DNA from: Prevotella sp. 885
GTDB lineage: Bacteria; Bacteroidota; Bacteroidia; Bacteroidales; Bacteroidaceae
Assembly (NCBI RefSeq): GCF_002265625.1
Contig: NZ_NOVE01000004.1
Location: forward strand, 58,980-122,979
Direction: 5' to 3'
DNA length: 64,000 nucleotides
How positions within the stretch are numbered: position 1 is the first letter of the stretch; each line of letters begins with the position of its first letter. Made by a program: the position numbers and the translations under genes. This document shows positions 54,130 through 63,054 of the stretch, in pieces. A model generated the notes under the pieces. The model worked only from the letters and a program-made list of their open reading frames with translations, was not told the origin of the DNA and searched no databases.

Positions 54130-56004
54130 ATGAAATCATTTAGAAAAATCGCTCTTGCCGCAGCACTTGCCGCAGCTCCGCTTACCGGACTGATGGCTCA
54201 GCAGCAGGCTAAGGAGAACAACTTCATCCTTGGATGGTGTAAGACTCAGTGGGGACAGACCATGCAGGTGCAGCGTGATAAAGACGACATCGCTGCTCAT
54301 CAGGTGCACGCAGCCGCCCACTTCACACCGAGCGTCACCAAGAAGTATAAGGGATGTCAGATCAAGTATGTCGACTTCGGAGTGGAGCCCAAGCAGGGTT
54401 CGTCTGTACGCGTGTTCGTATCCACCGATATCGAGAATCCGGACGCTGTGGTGGCTGCATCGTCCACAACGGAATGGGAAGAGGGATGGAACCGCTGCCA
54501 ACTGGAGATCCCTTACACCATCAAGGGCACTGAGGACCTCTATGTAGGCTACGAGGTGCTCATCGGTGAGAAGGAAAGCATGAACACCATCACGTACGAC
54601 AACTCTATAGAAAGCGAGCCGGATCGCAACTGGTATGGTGCTGACGGTCTGTGGTATAAGCTCAATCCCGCTCAGGTGCCTGCCAACTTCCGCGTTCGTG
54701 GCATCCTTACCGGCAACGCTCCTGACTGTGACGTCGCTCTCGAGAAGGTCATCTCCACAGAGGACTACATCGAGCAGAAGAACGGTCTTTGGAAGCCCAC
54801 TCTCCGTGTACGCAACTACGGTAGCGAGCCTATCACGTCTTTGCACATTCAGGCCACTGTGAACGGTCAGGTGGTAAGCGAGGCTGACACCGACGACGAC
54901 TTCGAGATTGCAAGTAGCGAGGTTGCTGACGTGGAGATTGCTGGTCTCTCATTCCCCGACCTTGGCACTGCAGACGTTACGCTCACCATCACTAAGGTGA
55001 ATGGCAAGGACGACCCCGATATGGCTGACAATGCTCAGACTCATACCGTCTTTGTTTATGCAGAGGGAGGTAAGGTGTATAAGCACAACGTACTTTTCGA
55101 GCAGTTCACTGCCGAGTATTATAAGGAAGCACCTGCCGCTGACGAGCTTTACGCTAAGGAGATTGCTGACCGTAATGACGTTATTTGGGTGAAGCACCAC
55201 CGTCCTTACAAGGGAGTACCCGACCAGTTTACTGCTGAAGGCGAGACCGAGTATGACAAGCTCTTCGGTTCTGCCCGTCCGTTCGTGCCTGGCGTATGCG
55301 CTGACCGTCGTATCTTCGTAGGTCAGGAAGACCCGGGTCCGGTTTACTTCATCGCTACATCTGGCGACGTTACCGGCATGGTAGGTGGCGCACAGAGCAT
55401 CCCTGCCTTCGTAAACGTGAAGGTTGACGTTAAGAAGTCGGCTGACGGCAAGTCGCTCGACGCCACCGTAAGCGGCGTTTCCACCACTACCGTACTGCAG
55501 CAGCAGACCGATCTCCGTCTTACTGTATGGCTCGTAGAGGACGGCATCAAGAGCACCACGCAGGAAGGTCGTGACGAATACATCCAGGACGGCGTACTCC
55601 GTTCTCTCGTCAATACAGCATGGGGCGAGTCACTCGACCTTACCGCTCTCGAATACAGCCGCACTTACCAGATTCCTCTCAAGGAGGGATGGAACGCTGA
55701 CAAGATGCGCGTGGTTGCCTTCATCAGCAACTACAGCACAAACGAGAAGGAGTGCCAGGTCTACAACTCTGGTCAGGCTTTCGTAAATGCTGCTACAGCC
55801 ATCACCGACGTTAAGGACGCAGCCCAGCCTATGGCATATTGCCAGGACGGCAAGGTTCTCGTTGCAGGTTCAGGCTTCAGCGTTGAGGGCGTATACGACG
55901 TGTCTGGTCGCGCAGTGGCAAACGCCAACCTCGCCCCAGGTCTCTACATCGTTCGCATGACCAACGGCAAGACAGAAGCCACACAGAAGCTGTGCGTGAA
56001 GTAA
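54130..56004 (+). CDS. Omp28-related secreted protein with T9SS-like tail
   Basis: The 624-residue protein has a signal peptide (AAPLTGLMAQ), a beta-rich N-terminal part (about 30-190), a CARDB-like domain (about 195-310: DYIEQKNGLWKPTLRVRNYGSEPI) and an Omp28/thioredoxin-like domain (about 315-560: NVLFEQFTAEYYKEAPAADEL; VAFISNYSTNEKECQVYNS). The site that often reads WCxxC in Omp28 proteins is EYYKEAPA, so no redox pair is present. The end (GVYDVSGRAVANANLAPGLYIVRMTNGK) is a T9SS-like tail. It probably belongs to the same expression unit as the two paralogues. Confidence 0.83.
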   Translation: MKSFRKIALAAALAAAPLTGLMAQQQAKENNFILGWCKTQWGQTMQVQRDKDDIAAHQVHAAAHFTPSVTKKYKGCQIKYVDFGVEPKQGSSVRVFVSTDIENPDAVVAASSTTEWEEGWNRCQLEIPYTIKGTEDLYVGYEVLIGEKESMNTITYDNSIESEPDRNWYGADGLWYKLNPAQVPANFRVRGILTGNAPDCDVALEKVISTEDYIEQKNGLWKPTLRVRNYGSEPITSLHIQATVNGQVVSEADTDDDFEIASSEVADVEIAGLSFPDLGTADVTLTITKVNGKDDPDMADNAQTHTVFVYAEGGKVYKHNVLFEQFTAEYYKEAPAADELYAKEIADRNDVIWVKHHRPYKGVPDQFTAEGETEYDKLFGSARPFVPGVCADRRIFVGQEDPGPVYFIATSGDVTGMVGGAQSIPAFVNVKVDVKKSADGKSLDATVSGVSTTTVLQQQTDLRLTVWLVEDGIKSTTQEGRDEYIQDGVLRSLVNTAWGESLDLTALEYSRTYQIPLKEGWNADKMRVVAFISNYSTNEKECQVYNSGQAFVNAATAITDVKDAAQPMAYCQDGKVLVAGSGFSVEGVYDVSGRAVANANLAPGLYIVRMTNGKTEATQKLCVK

Positions 56005-56014
56005 AGCTTATTTA

Positions 56015-56137
56015 GTTGAGAGTTGAGAGTTGAAAGTTGAGAGTTATGATAACCAATGATTATCATATTATAGATATATGTTATTTAAAGGACATATCAT
56101 AACTCTCAATTCTCAACCCTCAACTCTCAACTTTTTT
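56015..56137 (+). terminator. Long GAGAGTTGA hairpin terminator
   Basis: The arms 56015-56050 and 56096-56131 match at 33 of 36 positions (core TTGAGAGTTATGAT) and are followed by TTTTTT. The arm is built of the low-complexity word GAGAGTTGA. A single unpaired arm of this type also occurs near 63500. Confidence 0.8.
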
Positions 56138-56192
56138 ATTAAAAAATCCTCTCTTACTGCCCTAAAAACTTTCTCACTTCTGAAAATTTTAT

Positions 56193-56201
56193 TAACTTTG
56201 C
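56193..56201 (+). promoter_or_regulatory. Promoter -7 box of the tRNA pair
   Basis: TAACTTTGC lies 21 bases before tRNA-Gly. TTTC sits 19 bases upstream as a near-consensus -33. Confidence 0.65.
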
Positions 56202-56222
56202 ATCCGCAATAAAGCGAGATAT

Positions 56223-56298
56223 GCGGCAATAGCTCAGTTGGTAGAGCACAACCTTGCCAAGGTTGGGGTCGCGGGTTCAAGTCCCGTTTGCCGCTCCA
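56223..56298 (+). tRNA. tRNA-Gly (anticodon GCC)
   Basis: The 7-bp acceptor (GCGGCAA/TTGCCGC), D-arm, anticodon stem around TTGCCAA and T-arm (GCGGGTTCAAGTCCCGT) all fold. The CCA end is encoded. Confidence 0.96.
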
Positions 56299-56314
56299 AT
56301 TTAAAGAAACAGGC

Positions 56315-56399
56315 GCCGCAATGGTGGAATTGGTAGACACGAGGGACTTAAAATCCCTTGGCCAGTAATGGCTGTGCGGGTTCGAGTCCGCTCGCGGCA
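56315..56399 (+). tRNA. tRNA-Leu (anticodon TAA)
   Basis: This is a class II tRNA with a long variable arm (TGGCCAGTAATGGCTG). The anticodon loop CTTAAAA gives UAA. The acceptor GCCGCAA pairs with TCGCGGC with one mismatch. CCA is not encoded. It lies 16 bases after tRNA-Gly, probably on one transcript. Confidence 0.95.
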
Positions 56400-56469
56400 C
56401 TTAAGGAATGTGAGATGTGAGCATAGCAATATGTTCACATCTTTTTTTTGTTTATATAAATCCCAATCT

Positions 56470-57363
56470 ATGACATACCACGACATCTGCCAACGGCTCA
56501 CACCAATGTACGGACCTCAGGAAGCGAAGGCAATGACACGAATGCTCTTGGAAGACCTCTTCAGCCTTTCCTTCGCCGACATTCTCTGCGGAGCCACGGA
56601 GCATCTCTCCGATGCCGACACCCTGCGATTGCAGCAGTCGGTGGCCCGTCTTCTTGATGCCGAGCCATTGCAGTACGTCACCGGCACAGCCTTCTTCTGC
56701 GGCCATCCCTTCCATGTCGCTCCCGGCGTACTCATTCCGCGTCCCGAAACGGAATGGATTGTCGATACGGCAGTCAACCTTGTCACGTCTTCCGCACCAC
56801 GCATCCTCGACATCGGCACAGGTAGCGGATGCATAGCCACGAGCATAAGTCTTGCCCTTGCCGACAGGCATTGCCATACCGAAGCATGGGATATCTCGGA
56901 AGACGCCCTCCGTATTGCCGCCGACAATGCCGAGCGCCTTGGTGCAGACGTGAAGTTCCGCCGTCGTGACGCGCTGAGGCTTGAGGAGGATTTTCCTGCA
57001 GAGGAGAATCAGAGTGGGGCAGAGGTGTTGATCGCCGACAATGCCTCCTCTGCTTCATGGGACATCATCGTCAGCAATCCTCCCTATATCTGCAACCGCG
57101 AAGCTGCCGATATGCACGCCAATGTTCTCCGACACGAACCCCATCTCGCGCTTTTCGTTCCTGACACCGACCCGCTGCTCTTCTATCGTGCCATCGCCCG
57201 CTACGCCATGCGAAGCCTGAGGAAAGGAGGCTGGTTGCTCTTTGAGTGCAACACGCTCTACGCCCACGATACAGCACAAATGGCGTCGGACATGGGATTC
57301 GCCACAAGCGTAGTCGAGGACGATTGCTTCGGTAAGCCACGATTCGTAAAGGCACAGAAATAA
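56470..57363 (+). CDS. prmC: Peptide chain release factor glutamine methyltransferase PrmC
   Basis: PrmC methylates the Gln of the GGQ motif in release factors. The 297 residues have an N-terminal helical domain (about 1-80), the AdoMet motif LDIGTGSGCIATSISLAL (about residue 115) and the catalytic NPPYICNREA (about 205). ATG 56470 is chosen because the frame upstream of it runs into tRNA-Leu. An insertion of about 15 residues before the NPPY motif (AEENQSGAEVLIADNASSAS) is longer than usual. recX follows by 25 bases. Confidence 0.93.
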   Translation: MTYHDICQRLTPMYGPQEAKAMTRMLLEDLFSLSFADILCGATEHLSDADTLRLQQSVARLLDAEPLQYVTGTAFFCGHPFHVAPGVLIPRPETEWIVDTAVNLVTSSAPRILDIGTGSGCIATSISLALADRHCHTEAWDISEDALRIAADNAERLGADVKFRRRDALRLEEDFPAEENQSGAEVLIADNASSASWDIIVSNPPYICNREAADMHANVLRHEPHLALFVPDTDPLLFYRAIARYAMRSLRKGGWLLFECNTLYAHDTAQMASDMGFATSVVEDDCFGKPRFVKAQK

Positions 57364-57388
57364 TAACATACCTCACACATTATATAAT

Positions 57389-57886
57389 ATGTATCCATCC
57401 ACTAAAAAAGTCCCCACTGAGCAGGAAGCCCTTCTCCGTCTTTCCTCCCTTTGTTCACGCAGCGAGCACTCCACCGGCGAGATGCGCGACAAGTTGCGCC
57501 GTTGGGGAGTAGACCAGGAGACCAGCGAGCGCGTCGTTGCCCGTCTTGTCAGCGAGCGCTTTGTCGATGACGAGCGCTTCTGCCGTTTCTTTGTCCGCGA
57601 TAAGATCAGGTTCGACCGTTGGGGACGTCGCAAGATAGAGCAGGCGCTATATGCCAAAGGCGTTGATCAGGATATCTCCGCTGCCGTGCTTGACGAGGTG
57701 GACGACGAGGAATGGACCGAGGCATTGCGTCCCTTATTAGCTTCAAAGCGACGCACTGTTAAGGGGTCCACTGACTATGAACGCAACGGCAAGCTTATCC
57801 GCTTTGCCATGTCCAGAGGATTCGGCATGGACATCATCCGCCGTTGCATGGACGTAAACGACAATGACGAGGAGGACATCTTCTGA
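57389..57886 (+). CDS. recX: Regulatory protein RecX
   Basis: RecX limits RecA filament growth. The 165-residue protein has the typical helical repeats: CSRSEHSTGEMRDKLRRWG, VVARLVSERFVDDERFCRFFVRDKIRFDRWGRRKIEQAL and the third helical unit near residue 130 (YERNGKLIRFAMSRGFG). The stop codon is one base from the next start (TGATATG), showing tight coupling with the comF-like gene. Confidence 0.92.
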   Translation: MYPSTKKVPTEQEALLRLSSLCSRSEHSTGEMRDKLRRWGVDQETSERVVARLVSERFVDDERFCRFFVRDKIRFDRWGRRKIEQALYAKGVDQDISAAVLDEVDDEEWTEALRPLLASKRRTVKGSTDYERNGKLIRFAMSRGFGMDIIRRCMDVNDNDEEDIF

Positions 57887-57887
57887 T

Positions 57888-58565
57888 ATGCTCACCGACT
57901 TCTTCTCACCCCGTAGCTGCTGCGTTTGCGGCAAGCGCATCACCGAGGACAGCCTTATCTGCATGGAATGTCTGCTCTCCATTCCCTTCTCACGCGACAG
58001 TCTTCGTCCCGAGGACAACGACACTGCCCGAATGCTGTGGGGCAAGCTGCATGCCGAGAAGGCCGTGGCTGCCGTACACTACCTTCCGCAGTCAAAGATG
58101 GCTCGACTCCTATACCTTATTAAATATGGCAAGCGTCCCGACGTGGCGCACCTGCTCGGCCGTATTGTTGCCGAACAGCTCATGCTTCATGGCTTCTTTG
58201 ACGACATCGACATCGTCATCCCACTGCCTCTCCACTTCAAGAGGGAGAAGCAGCGCGGCTACAATCAGAGTCTTTTCATTGCCAAGGGCGTCAGCGAGGT
58301 CACCCGTCTGCCCATTGCCGCCGCCACCGTCTTCCGCGTCCGCGACACCTCCACCCAGACCCGCCTCTCCGCTTCTGAGCGTCTGAAGAATATGGAGGGC
58401 GCCTTCCGCCTTGCTTGCCCGGAGATGATAGAAGGCAAGCACGTTCTCCTCATTGATGACATCTTCACCACCGGCGCCTCCGTCACAGCCTGCGGCAACG
58501 AACTGCTGACCGCAAAGGACGTCCGAGTCAGCGTGCTGACCGTAGGAAAGTCGGACGGTAAGTAA
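57888..58565 (+). CDS. ComF family phosphoribosyltransferase-like protein
   Basis: The 225-residue protein has an N-terminal Cys cluster (CCVCGKRITEDSLICMEC) that would bind zinc, KYGKRPDVAHLLG in the middle, and a C-terminal PRTase motif VLLIDDIFTTGAS. ComF relatives are linked to DNA uptake in competent bacteria, but in Bacteroidetes their role is not established. ATG 57888 is chosen; an upstream in-frame start overlaps recX. Confidence 0.92.
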   Translation: MLTDFFSPRSCCVCGKRITEDSLICMECLLSIPFSRDSLRPEDNDTARMLWGKLHAEKAVAAVHYLPQSKMARLLYLIKYGKRPDVAHLLGRIVAEQLMLHGFFDDIDIVIPLPLHFKREKQRGYNQSLFIAKGVSEVTRLPIAAATVFRVRDTSTQTRLSASERLKNMEGAFRLACPEMIEGKHVLLIDDIFTTGASVTACGNELLTAKDVRVSVLTVGKSDGK

Positions 58566-58636
58566 TGTAACGCTTTTGTAACATGTTTGTCATTGTCTAT
58601 TCATCCCTCGTTAAAGTCTGTAAAATACGGAAGTCT

Positions 58637-58645
58637 TAACTTTGC
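58637..58645 (+). promoter_or_regulatory. -7 box of the porin gene
   Basis: TAACTTTGC lies 21 bases before the start codon. The -33 is not clear. Confidence 0.5.
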
Positions 58646-58666
58646 AACCGCAAACAATAAGACAAT

Positions 58667-59713
58667 ATGATGATACGAAACAGACAATTGGTCGTGACAG
58701 CCGCACTGCTCGGCGCCGCCATGACAGCAGCGGCACAGAGCGCTGACGGACAGTCACCCGTGAATGTTCACGGAACAATACGCAGCAAGTATGAATATCA
58801 GACCGAGGAAAACGAGGGACGTTTCGAGGTGCGCAACGCCCGCATCAGCGTAGACGGCAAGCTCTCGCCCGTGATTTCATACAAGGCTGAGATCGACCTC
58901 TGCGACGAGGGCAAGATAAAGATGCTCGATGCTTACACACGCTTGAAGCCCGTCAGAGGCTTGCAGTTTACGATGGGACAGTTCCGTGTGCCCTTCACCA
59001 TTGACGCCCACCGCTCTCCGCATCAGCAATACTTCGCCAACCGTTCCTTCATCGCCAAGCAGGTGGGCAACGTGCGCGACGTAGGTGCAGCCCTCGGCTA
59101 TACTCTTAACGCCGGTTTCCCCATCATCATCGAGGCTGGACTCTTCAATGGTTCGGGCCTCACCAATCAGAAAGACTTCTGGACCAACAGCGTCAACTTC
59201 TCCGCCAAGGCGCAGTTCTTGCTTCCGCGCGGCTTCAACATCACGCTCTCCACGCAGAAGATAAAGCCCGACAACGCCAGCGTGATGATGTATGATGCCG
59301 GTGCTTACTGGCATTCTCACGGATGGCACCTCGAAGCGGAGTATCTCTACAAGCATTACGCCGCCGATGCCTTCCGTCCCGTCCACGCCTTCGATTCGTT
59401 CGTCAGCTACGACATTCCCGTGAAGAACGAACGCTCCCTTGTGCGCTACGTCACCCCGCTCCTCCGCTATGACTATATGAGCGACCACAGCGACGGCATG
59501 CGCTACGTTGACGGCAAGGCAAACACCGAAGGCAAGCTCATCGTCAACGACCACCAGCGCTCACGCCTTACGGGTGGCTTGACGCTAAGCCTGAAGCGCC
59601 CCTTCGTAAGCGACATCCGTCTGAACTACGAGAAATACTTCTATCGCAACGACGGAGTGGCAAAACCCTCTGAGAAAGACAAGATAGTAGTAGAGATAAT
59701 GACAAGATTCTAA
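58667..59713 (+). CDS. OprO/OprP-type phosphate-selective porin
   Basis: This is a predicted outer-membrane beta-barrel for anion (phosphate or polyphosphate) uptake. The 348 residues begin with a signal peptide (ALLGAAMTAAAQ) and continue as alternating amphipathic strands. The characteristic N-terminal segment reads VRNARISVDGKLSPVISYKAEIDLCDEG, followed by YTRLKPVRGLQFTMGQFRVPFT. The final strand ends in an aromatic residue (IVVEIMTRF), as required for BAM recognition. Specificity cannot be read from sequence alone. Confidence 0.88.
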   Translation: MMIRNRQLVVTAALLGAAMTAAAQSADGQSPVNVHGTIRSKYEYQTEENEGRFEVRNARISVDGKLSPVISYKAEIDLCDEGKIKMLDAYTRLKPVRGLQFTMGQFRVPFTIDAHRSPHQQYFANRSFIAKQVGNVRDVGAALGYTLNAGFPIIIEAGLFNGSGLTNQKDFWTNSVNFSAKAQFLLPRGFNITLSTQKIKPDNASVMMYDAGAYWHSHGWHLEAEYLYKHYAADAFRPVHAFDSFVSYDIPVKNERSLVRYVTPLLRYDYMSDHSDGMRYVDGKANTEGKLIVNDHQRSRLTGGLTLSLKRPFVSDIRLNYEKYFYRNDGVAKPSEKDKIVVEIMTRF

Positions 59714-59808
59714 CGGCGCGATGTCTGCTTGTCAGGTGTATAATGTTAAATCTTATGGTTGTTAAAAAATAATTTAAAAATTCTCTTTTCTTTTTCAAAT
59801 AATTAAAT

Positions 59809-59817
59809 TAACTTTGC
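59809..59817 (+). promoter_or_regulatory. -7 box of the GH85 gene
   Basis: TAACTTTGC lies 94 bases before the start codon. A TTTC at 18 bases spacing is the best -33. Confidence 0.5.
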
Positions 59818-59910
59818 AGCGATATTAAATCAGACAGCTAACTCGGACATTATCCGACCATTAAACTTAAAAACCAAAAAATAACCATATTAACTAAAAC
59901 AAAGAATCAC

Positions 59911-62900
59911 ATGAAGGTGAAATCTACACTCCACGCGATGTTACTCGCTGGTATGCTCTCAGGTTCTTTCGTACCTGCATTCGCTGCCGACGACACAACG
60001 TCATCATCAGTTTACGACTTCAGTGGATTTAGCGACACAAAGCTCATGCAGCTTTTCTACAACGCTTACCAGAACGGTCGTAAGTATCCTACAGCTGAGG
60101 AATTTGCAGCAGCTGGTATTCAGCAGAGCGACATCGCATTCATCCGTTCACACGTACGCAACAAGGGCATCCTCGACCGTGCAGACCGTCTTATCAAGGA
60201 CACATACGAGAAGCGCGACCTCTGGATGAACATCCCGATGGACGCAGGTAAGGACGGAGCCGTTGGTCAGCCCAACAAGACTTTCCATAGCGACGTATTC
60301 TCTATGTGGAACTACACCAACATCTTCGGTGCTTGGAACCACGGTGTGTTCTCAGCTCCTTCAGCATGGACTGACGCTGCTCACAAGAACGGTTCGGCTA
60401 TGTATTCTGGTATCAAGTTCTTCGACACCACTGGCGGTCGTCCCGACGGCGCAGCAGGCTGGATGAACTTCATCTCAGACCGTAACGACGACGACTCGTT
60501 CAAGTATCTCGAGCCGATGATCAACTGTCTCATGTACTTCGGTTTCGACGGTATCAACTATAACTGGGAGGATTCTGGCTATTCAGATGACGATATCGTA
60601 GAATTCCACAAGGGTCTCTACGCTTCTGCAAAGAAGCACGGCTTCGACGATTTCCATTGCGGTATCTACACCTCTTCGTCTGGTCTTTCTGCATACGAGG
60701 CAGACGCTCTCTTCGGCAACTCAGAGGGACGTACACACGACCTCATGCTCAACTATTCTAACGGAGACTTCTCATACCAGCTCTCTTCTTCTGCAAAGCA
60801 GGCCATCAATGCAATGGGAACCACCGAGGGTCTCTACACCGGTGTTTGGATTGTAAGCCTTAACCGTGGATGGAACCGTCTCAACGCTGACGAATATGCC
60901 AAGCAGGTGAGCCTCTGTATGTGGGGTGAGCACGCTCAGAGCCGTTTCTGGTCATACAATAATGGTACTGACGCTTACGACGCACAGACCAACTATCAGT
61001 ATCTCCTCGAGCGCTTTATGTCTGGCGGTACACGCAACCCGCTTACACGTCCCGAAATCCGTAACAGCGGCAACGATTGGGAAGCAAGCAACGGACAGAA
61101 GCCTCTCCAGACCTTCGCTGGTATAGCAACATGGATTCCTGAGCGCTCTTCTATCTTCGGCAACCTGCCTTTCGAGACACACTTCAATCTCGGCAACGGC
61201 GACCGCTATGCATACAAGGGAAAGAAGACTGCAGGTTCATGGTACAACATGTCTAACCAGGACTACGTTCCGACATACCGTTGGCTCGTTGTTAAGCCGG
61301 GCACACTGACTGCTTCTACAGACATCGACGCACGCTTCTCGCATGACGACCAGTACATCGGCGGTACCAGCCTCCTCCTCACCGGTAAGGCTACATCAGA
61401 GGGTACAGACCTCGTACTCTATAAGACCGACCTCAATGTCAGCGCCGGCGATCCCTTCGTAAAGGTGGCTGTCAAGAACGGTAAGGAAGGATCTAACGCT
61501 TCCAACCTCTATGTCATCCTCAAGAAGGCTGACGGTTCTTGGGTGGAGACACCGGTAGGAAACATTGAGGGCAATAACTGGAACGAGAAGACCGTCAGCG
61601 TAAGCGGTCTCTCACAGAGCGACGTCATCAAGGCCATCGGTCTCCGCGTTAAGGGTGCCGACGACAACTATAAGATGTACGTAGGCGAGCTCCAGGTCAA
61701 CGACGCTGTCAAGACCAACCCGGCTCTTGTTAAGGATCTCAATGTAGAGGTGAAGGAGGAGACCAAGACTTCTATGTCTGCAAAGCTCTTCTGGAATGTT
61801 GACGCTAAGGCTGAGAAGCGTGCCGAGTGGGATCTCGTTTACAACGACGAGGCCAACATCGACCACTTCGAGGTGCTCTATAAGAACGGCGAGAACGGTC
61901 GCGTTTCTGAGCTTGCACGCACCTCTTCATGGGGCTGCTACGTAGGCGACATCCTCTTCGACGGCGCTGATGACGAGCCGTACATCGGCGTACGCTCAGT
62001 CTCTACAGACCTCAAGACTTACTCTCCGGTAGAGTGGGTGAAGGTTACACGTGGCGACCAGGCTTCGCTCCCCGTACGTGTTGACAACAGCTATGGCATC
62101 TCTCAGATGGATCCCTCTTGCGACGGTGCTGACATCGCTCGCCAGCAGCGTTACGTTACTGACGTGACCACAACCGGTGCTGACCAGAACCTCGACTACC
62201 ATACTGACCATCCCGTACTCGACGGCACACAGTATGACAACCAGACCGACAAGGTGCTCAAGGTTAAGCAGGGTCAGGAAGTTACTCTCTTCGTTAAGGC
62301 ATTCGACACTTCTAACGCTACATACAATGGTTCGAAGAAGACCGACGGTCTCCGTTACTGCTTCGCTGGTGGCTGGATTGACCTCAACGGCGACCACAAC
62401 TTCAACCCGGACAAGATTGCTGACAATCCTGAGGAAGGCGAGCAGCTCTTCTTCGTAGGAACAGTTCGTAAGGCTACTCCTGAGATCGAGACAGAGGGCA
62501 TCACATGCAAGTTCAAGGTGCCTGAGGACGCTAAGACTGGCAAGTCACGTCTGCGCATCGTCTTCTCTGACGCATGGTTCGCAGGTGCATTCCTCCCGAC
62601 TGGTCTCCACAACAAGGGCTTCTCTATGGACTTCGGTGTAGAAATTTCTGGTGACAATCCTGAGCGTCAGGGTCCTGCCGACCTCCACGACCAGGGTGTT
62701 GCTGACGAGCCGGCTAACCTCGAGGGCAACCTCACAGCCATCAAGACTGTGAAGGGTGGTGCTTCTACAGTAGAGGCTGCCAACGGCGAGCTCAGCTTCC
62801 AGAACTGCGAGAAGGCATGGATTTACGACGCTAACGGAGCATTCGTTAAGTACCTCGTATCTCCCTCTTCATTCCAGACATCTTCACTCGCTGCAGGTGT

Positions 62901-62961
62901 TTACCTCGTAAAGATGCAGCAGGGTCACGTATTCCGCTCACAGAAGGTGGTAGTTAAGTAA
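59911..62961 (+). CDS. GH85-type endo-beta-N-acetylglucosaminidase, T9SS-tailed
   Basis: The 1,016-residue secreted enzyme is predicted to cut between the two core GlcNAc residues of N-glycans. After the signal peptide (LSGSFVPAFA) the GH85 barrel spans about residues 60-450. The N-x-E catalytic pair is seen in FDGINYNWED (Asn218, Glu220), with later family features ETHFNLGNGDRYAYKGK and NMSNQDYVPTYRWL. A galactose-binding-like domain (about 455-605), an FN3-like domain (about 615-730) and a GEVED-like domain (about 770-905) follow. The C-terminus ends AAGVYLVKMQQGHVFRSQKVVVK-like, a T9SS tail. Strong codon bias suggests high expression. Confidence 0.85.
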   Translation: MKVKSTLHAMLLAGMLSGSFVPAFAADDTTSSSVYDFSGFSDTKLMQLFYNAYQNGRKYPTAEEFAAAGIQQSDIAFIRSHVRNKGILDRADRLIKDTYEKRDLWMNIPMDAGKDGAVGQPNKTFHSDVFSMWNYTNIFGAWNHGVFSAPSAWTDAAHKNGSAMYSGIKFFDTTGGRPDGAAGWMNFISDRNDDDSFKYLEPMINCLMYFGFDGINYNWEDSGYSDDDIVEFHKGLYASAKKHGFDDFHCGIYTSSSGLSAYEADALFGNSEGRTHDLMLNYSNGDFSYQLSSSAKQAINAMGTTEGLYTGVWIVSLNRGWNRLNADEYAKQVSLCMWGEHAQSRFWSYNNGTDAYDAQTNYQYLLERFMSGGTRNPLTRPEIRNSGNDWEASNGQKPLQTFAGIATWIPERSSIFGNLPFETHFNLGNGDRYAYKGKKTAGSWYNMSNQDYVPTYRWLVVKPGTLTASTDIDARFSHDDQYIGGTSLLLTGKATSEGTDLVLYKTDLNVSAGDPFVKVAVKNGKEGSNASNLYVILKKADGSWVETPVGNIEGNNWNEKTVSVSGLSQSDVIKAIGLRVKGADDNYKMYVGELQVNDAVKTNPALVKDLNVEVKEETKTSMSAKLFWNVDAKAEKRAEWDLVYNDEANIDHFEVLYKNGENGRVSELARTSSWGCYVGDILFDGADDEPYIGVRSVSTDLKTYSPVEWVKVTRGDQASLPVRVDNSYGISQMDPSCDGADIARQQRYVTDVTTTGADQNLDYHTDHPVLDGTQYDNQTDKVLKVKQGQEVTLFVKAFDTSNATYNGSKKTDGLRYCFAGGWIDLNGDHNFNPDKIADNPEEGEQLFFVGTVRKATPEIETEGITCKFKVPEDAKTGKSRLRIVFSDAWFAGAFLPTGLHNKGFSMDFGVEISGDNPERQGPADLHDQGVADEPANLEGNLTAIKTVKGGASTVEAANGELSFQNCEKAWIYDANGAFVKYLVSPSSFQTSSLAAGVYLVKMQQGHVFRSQKVVVK

Positions 62962-62997
62962 TGACCACAGCTCTAAGCTGAAACTATAATTCTTTCG

Positions 62998-63035
62998 ACG
63001 GCGCTGTCCTAATCAATAGGGCAGCGCCGTTTTTT
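62998..63035 (+). terminator. Intrinsic terminator after GH85
   Basis: ACGGCGCTGTCCTA (62998-63011) pairs with TAGGGCAGCGCCGT (63017-63030) with one G-U pair, then a T-run. Confidence 0.9.
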
Positions 63036-63054
63036 CGTATCATCGTTTCCCATC

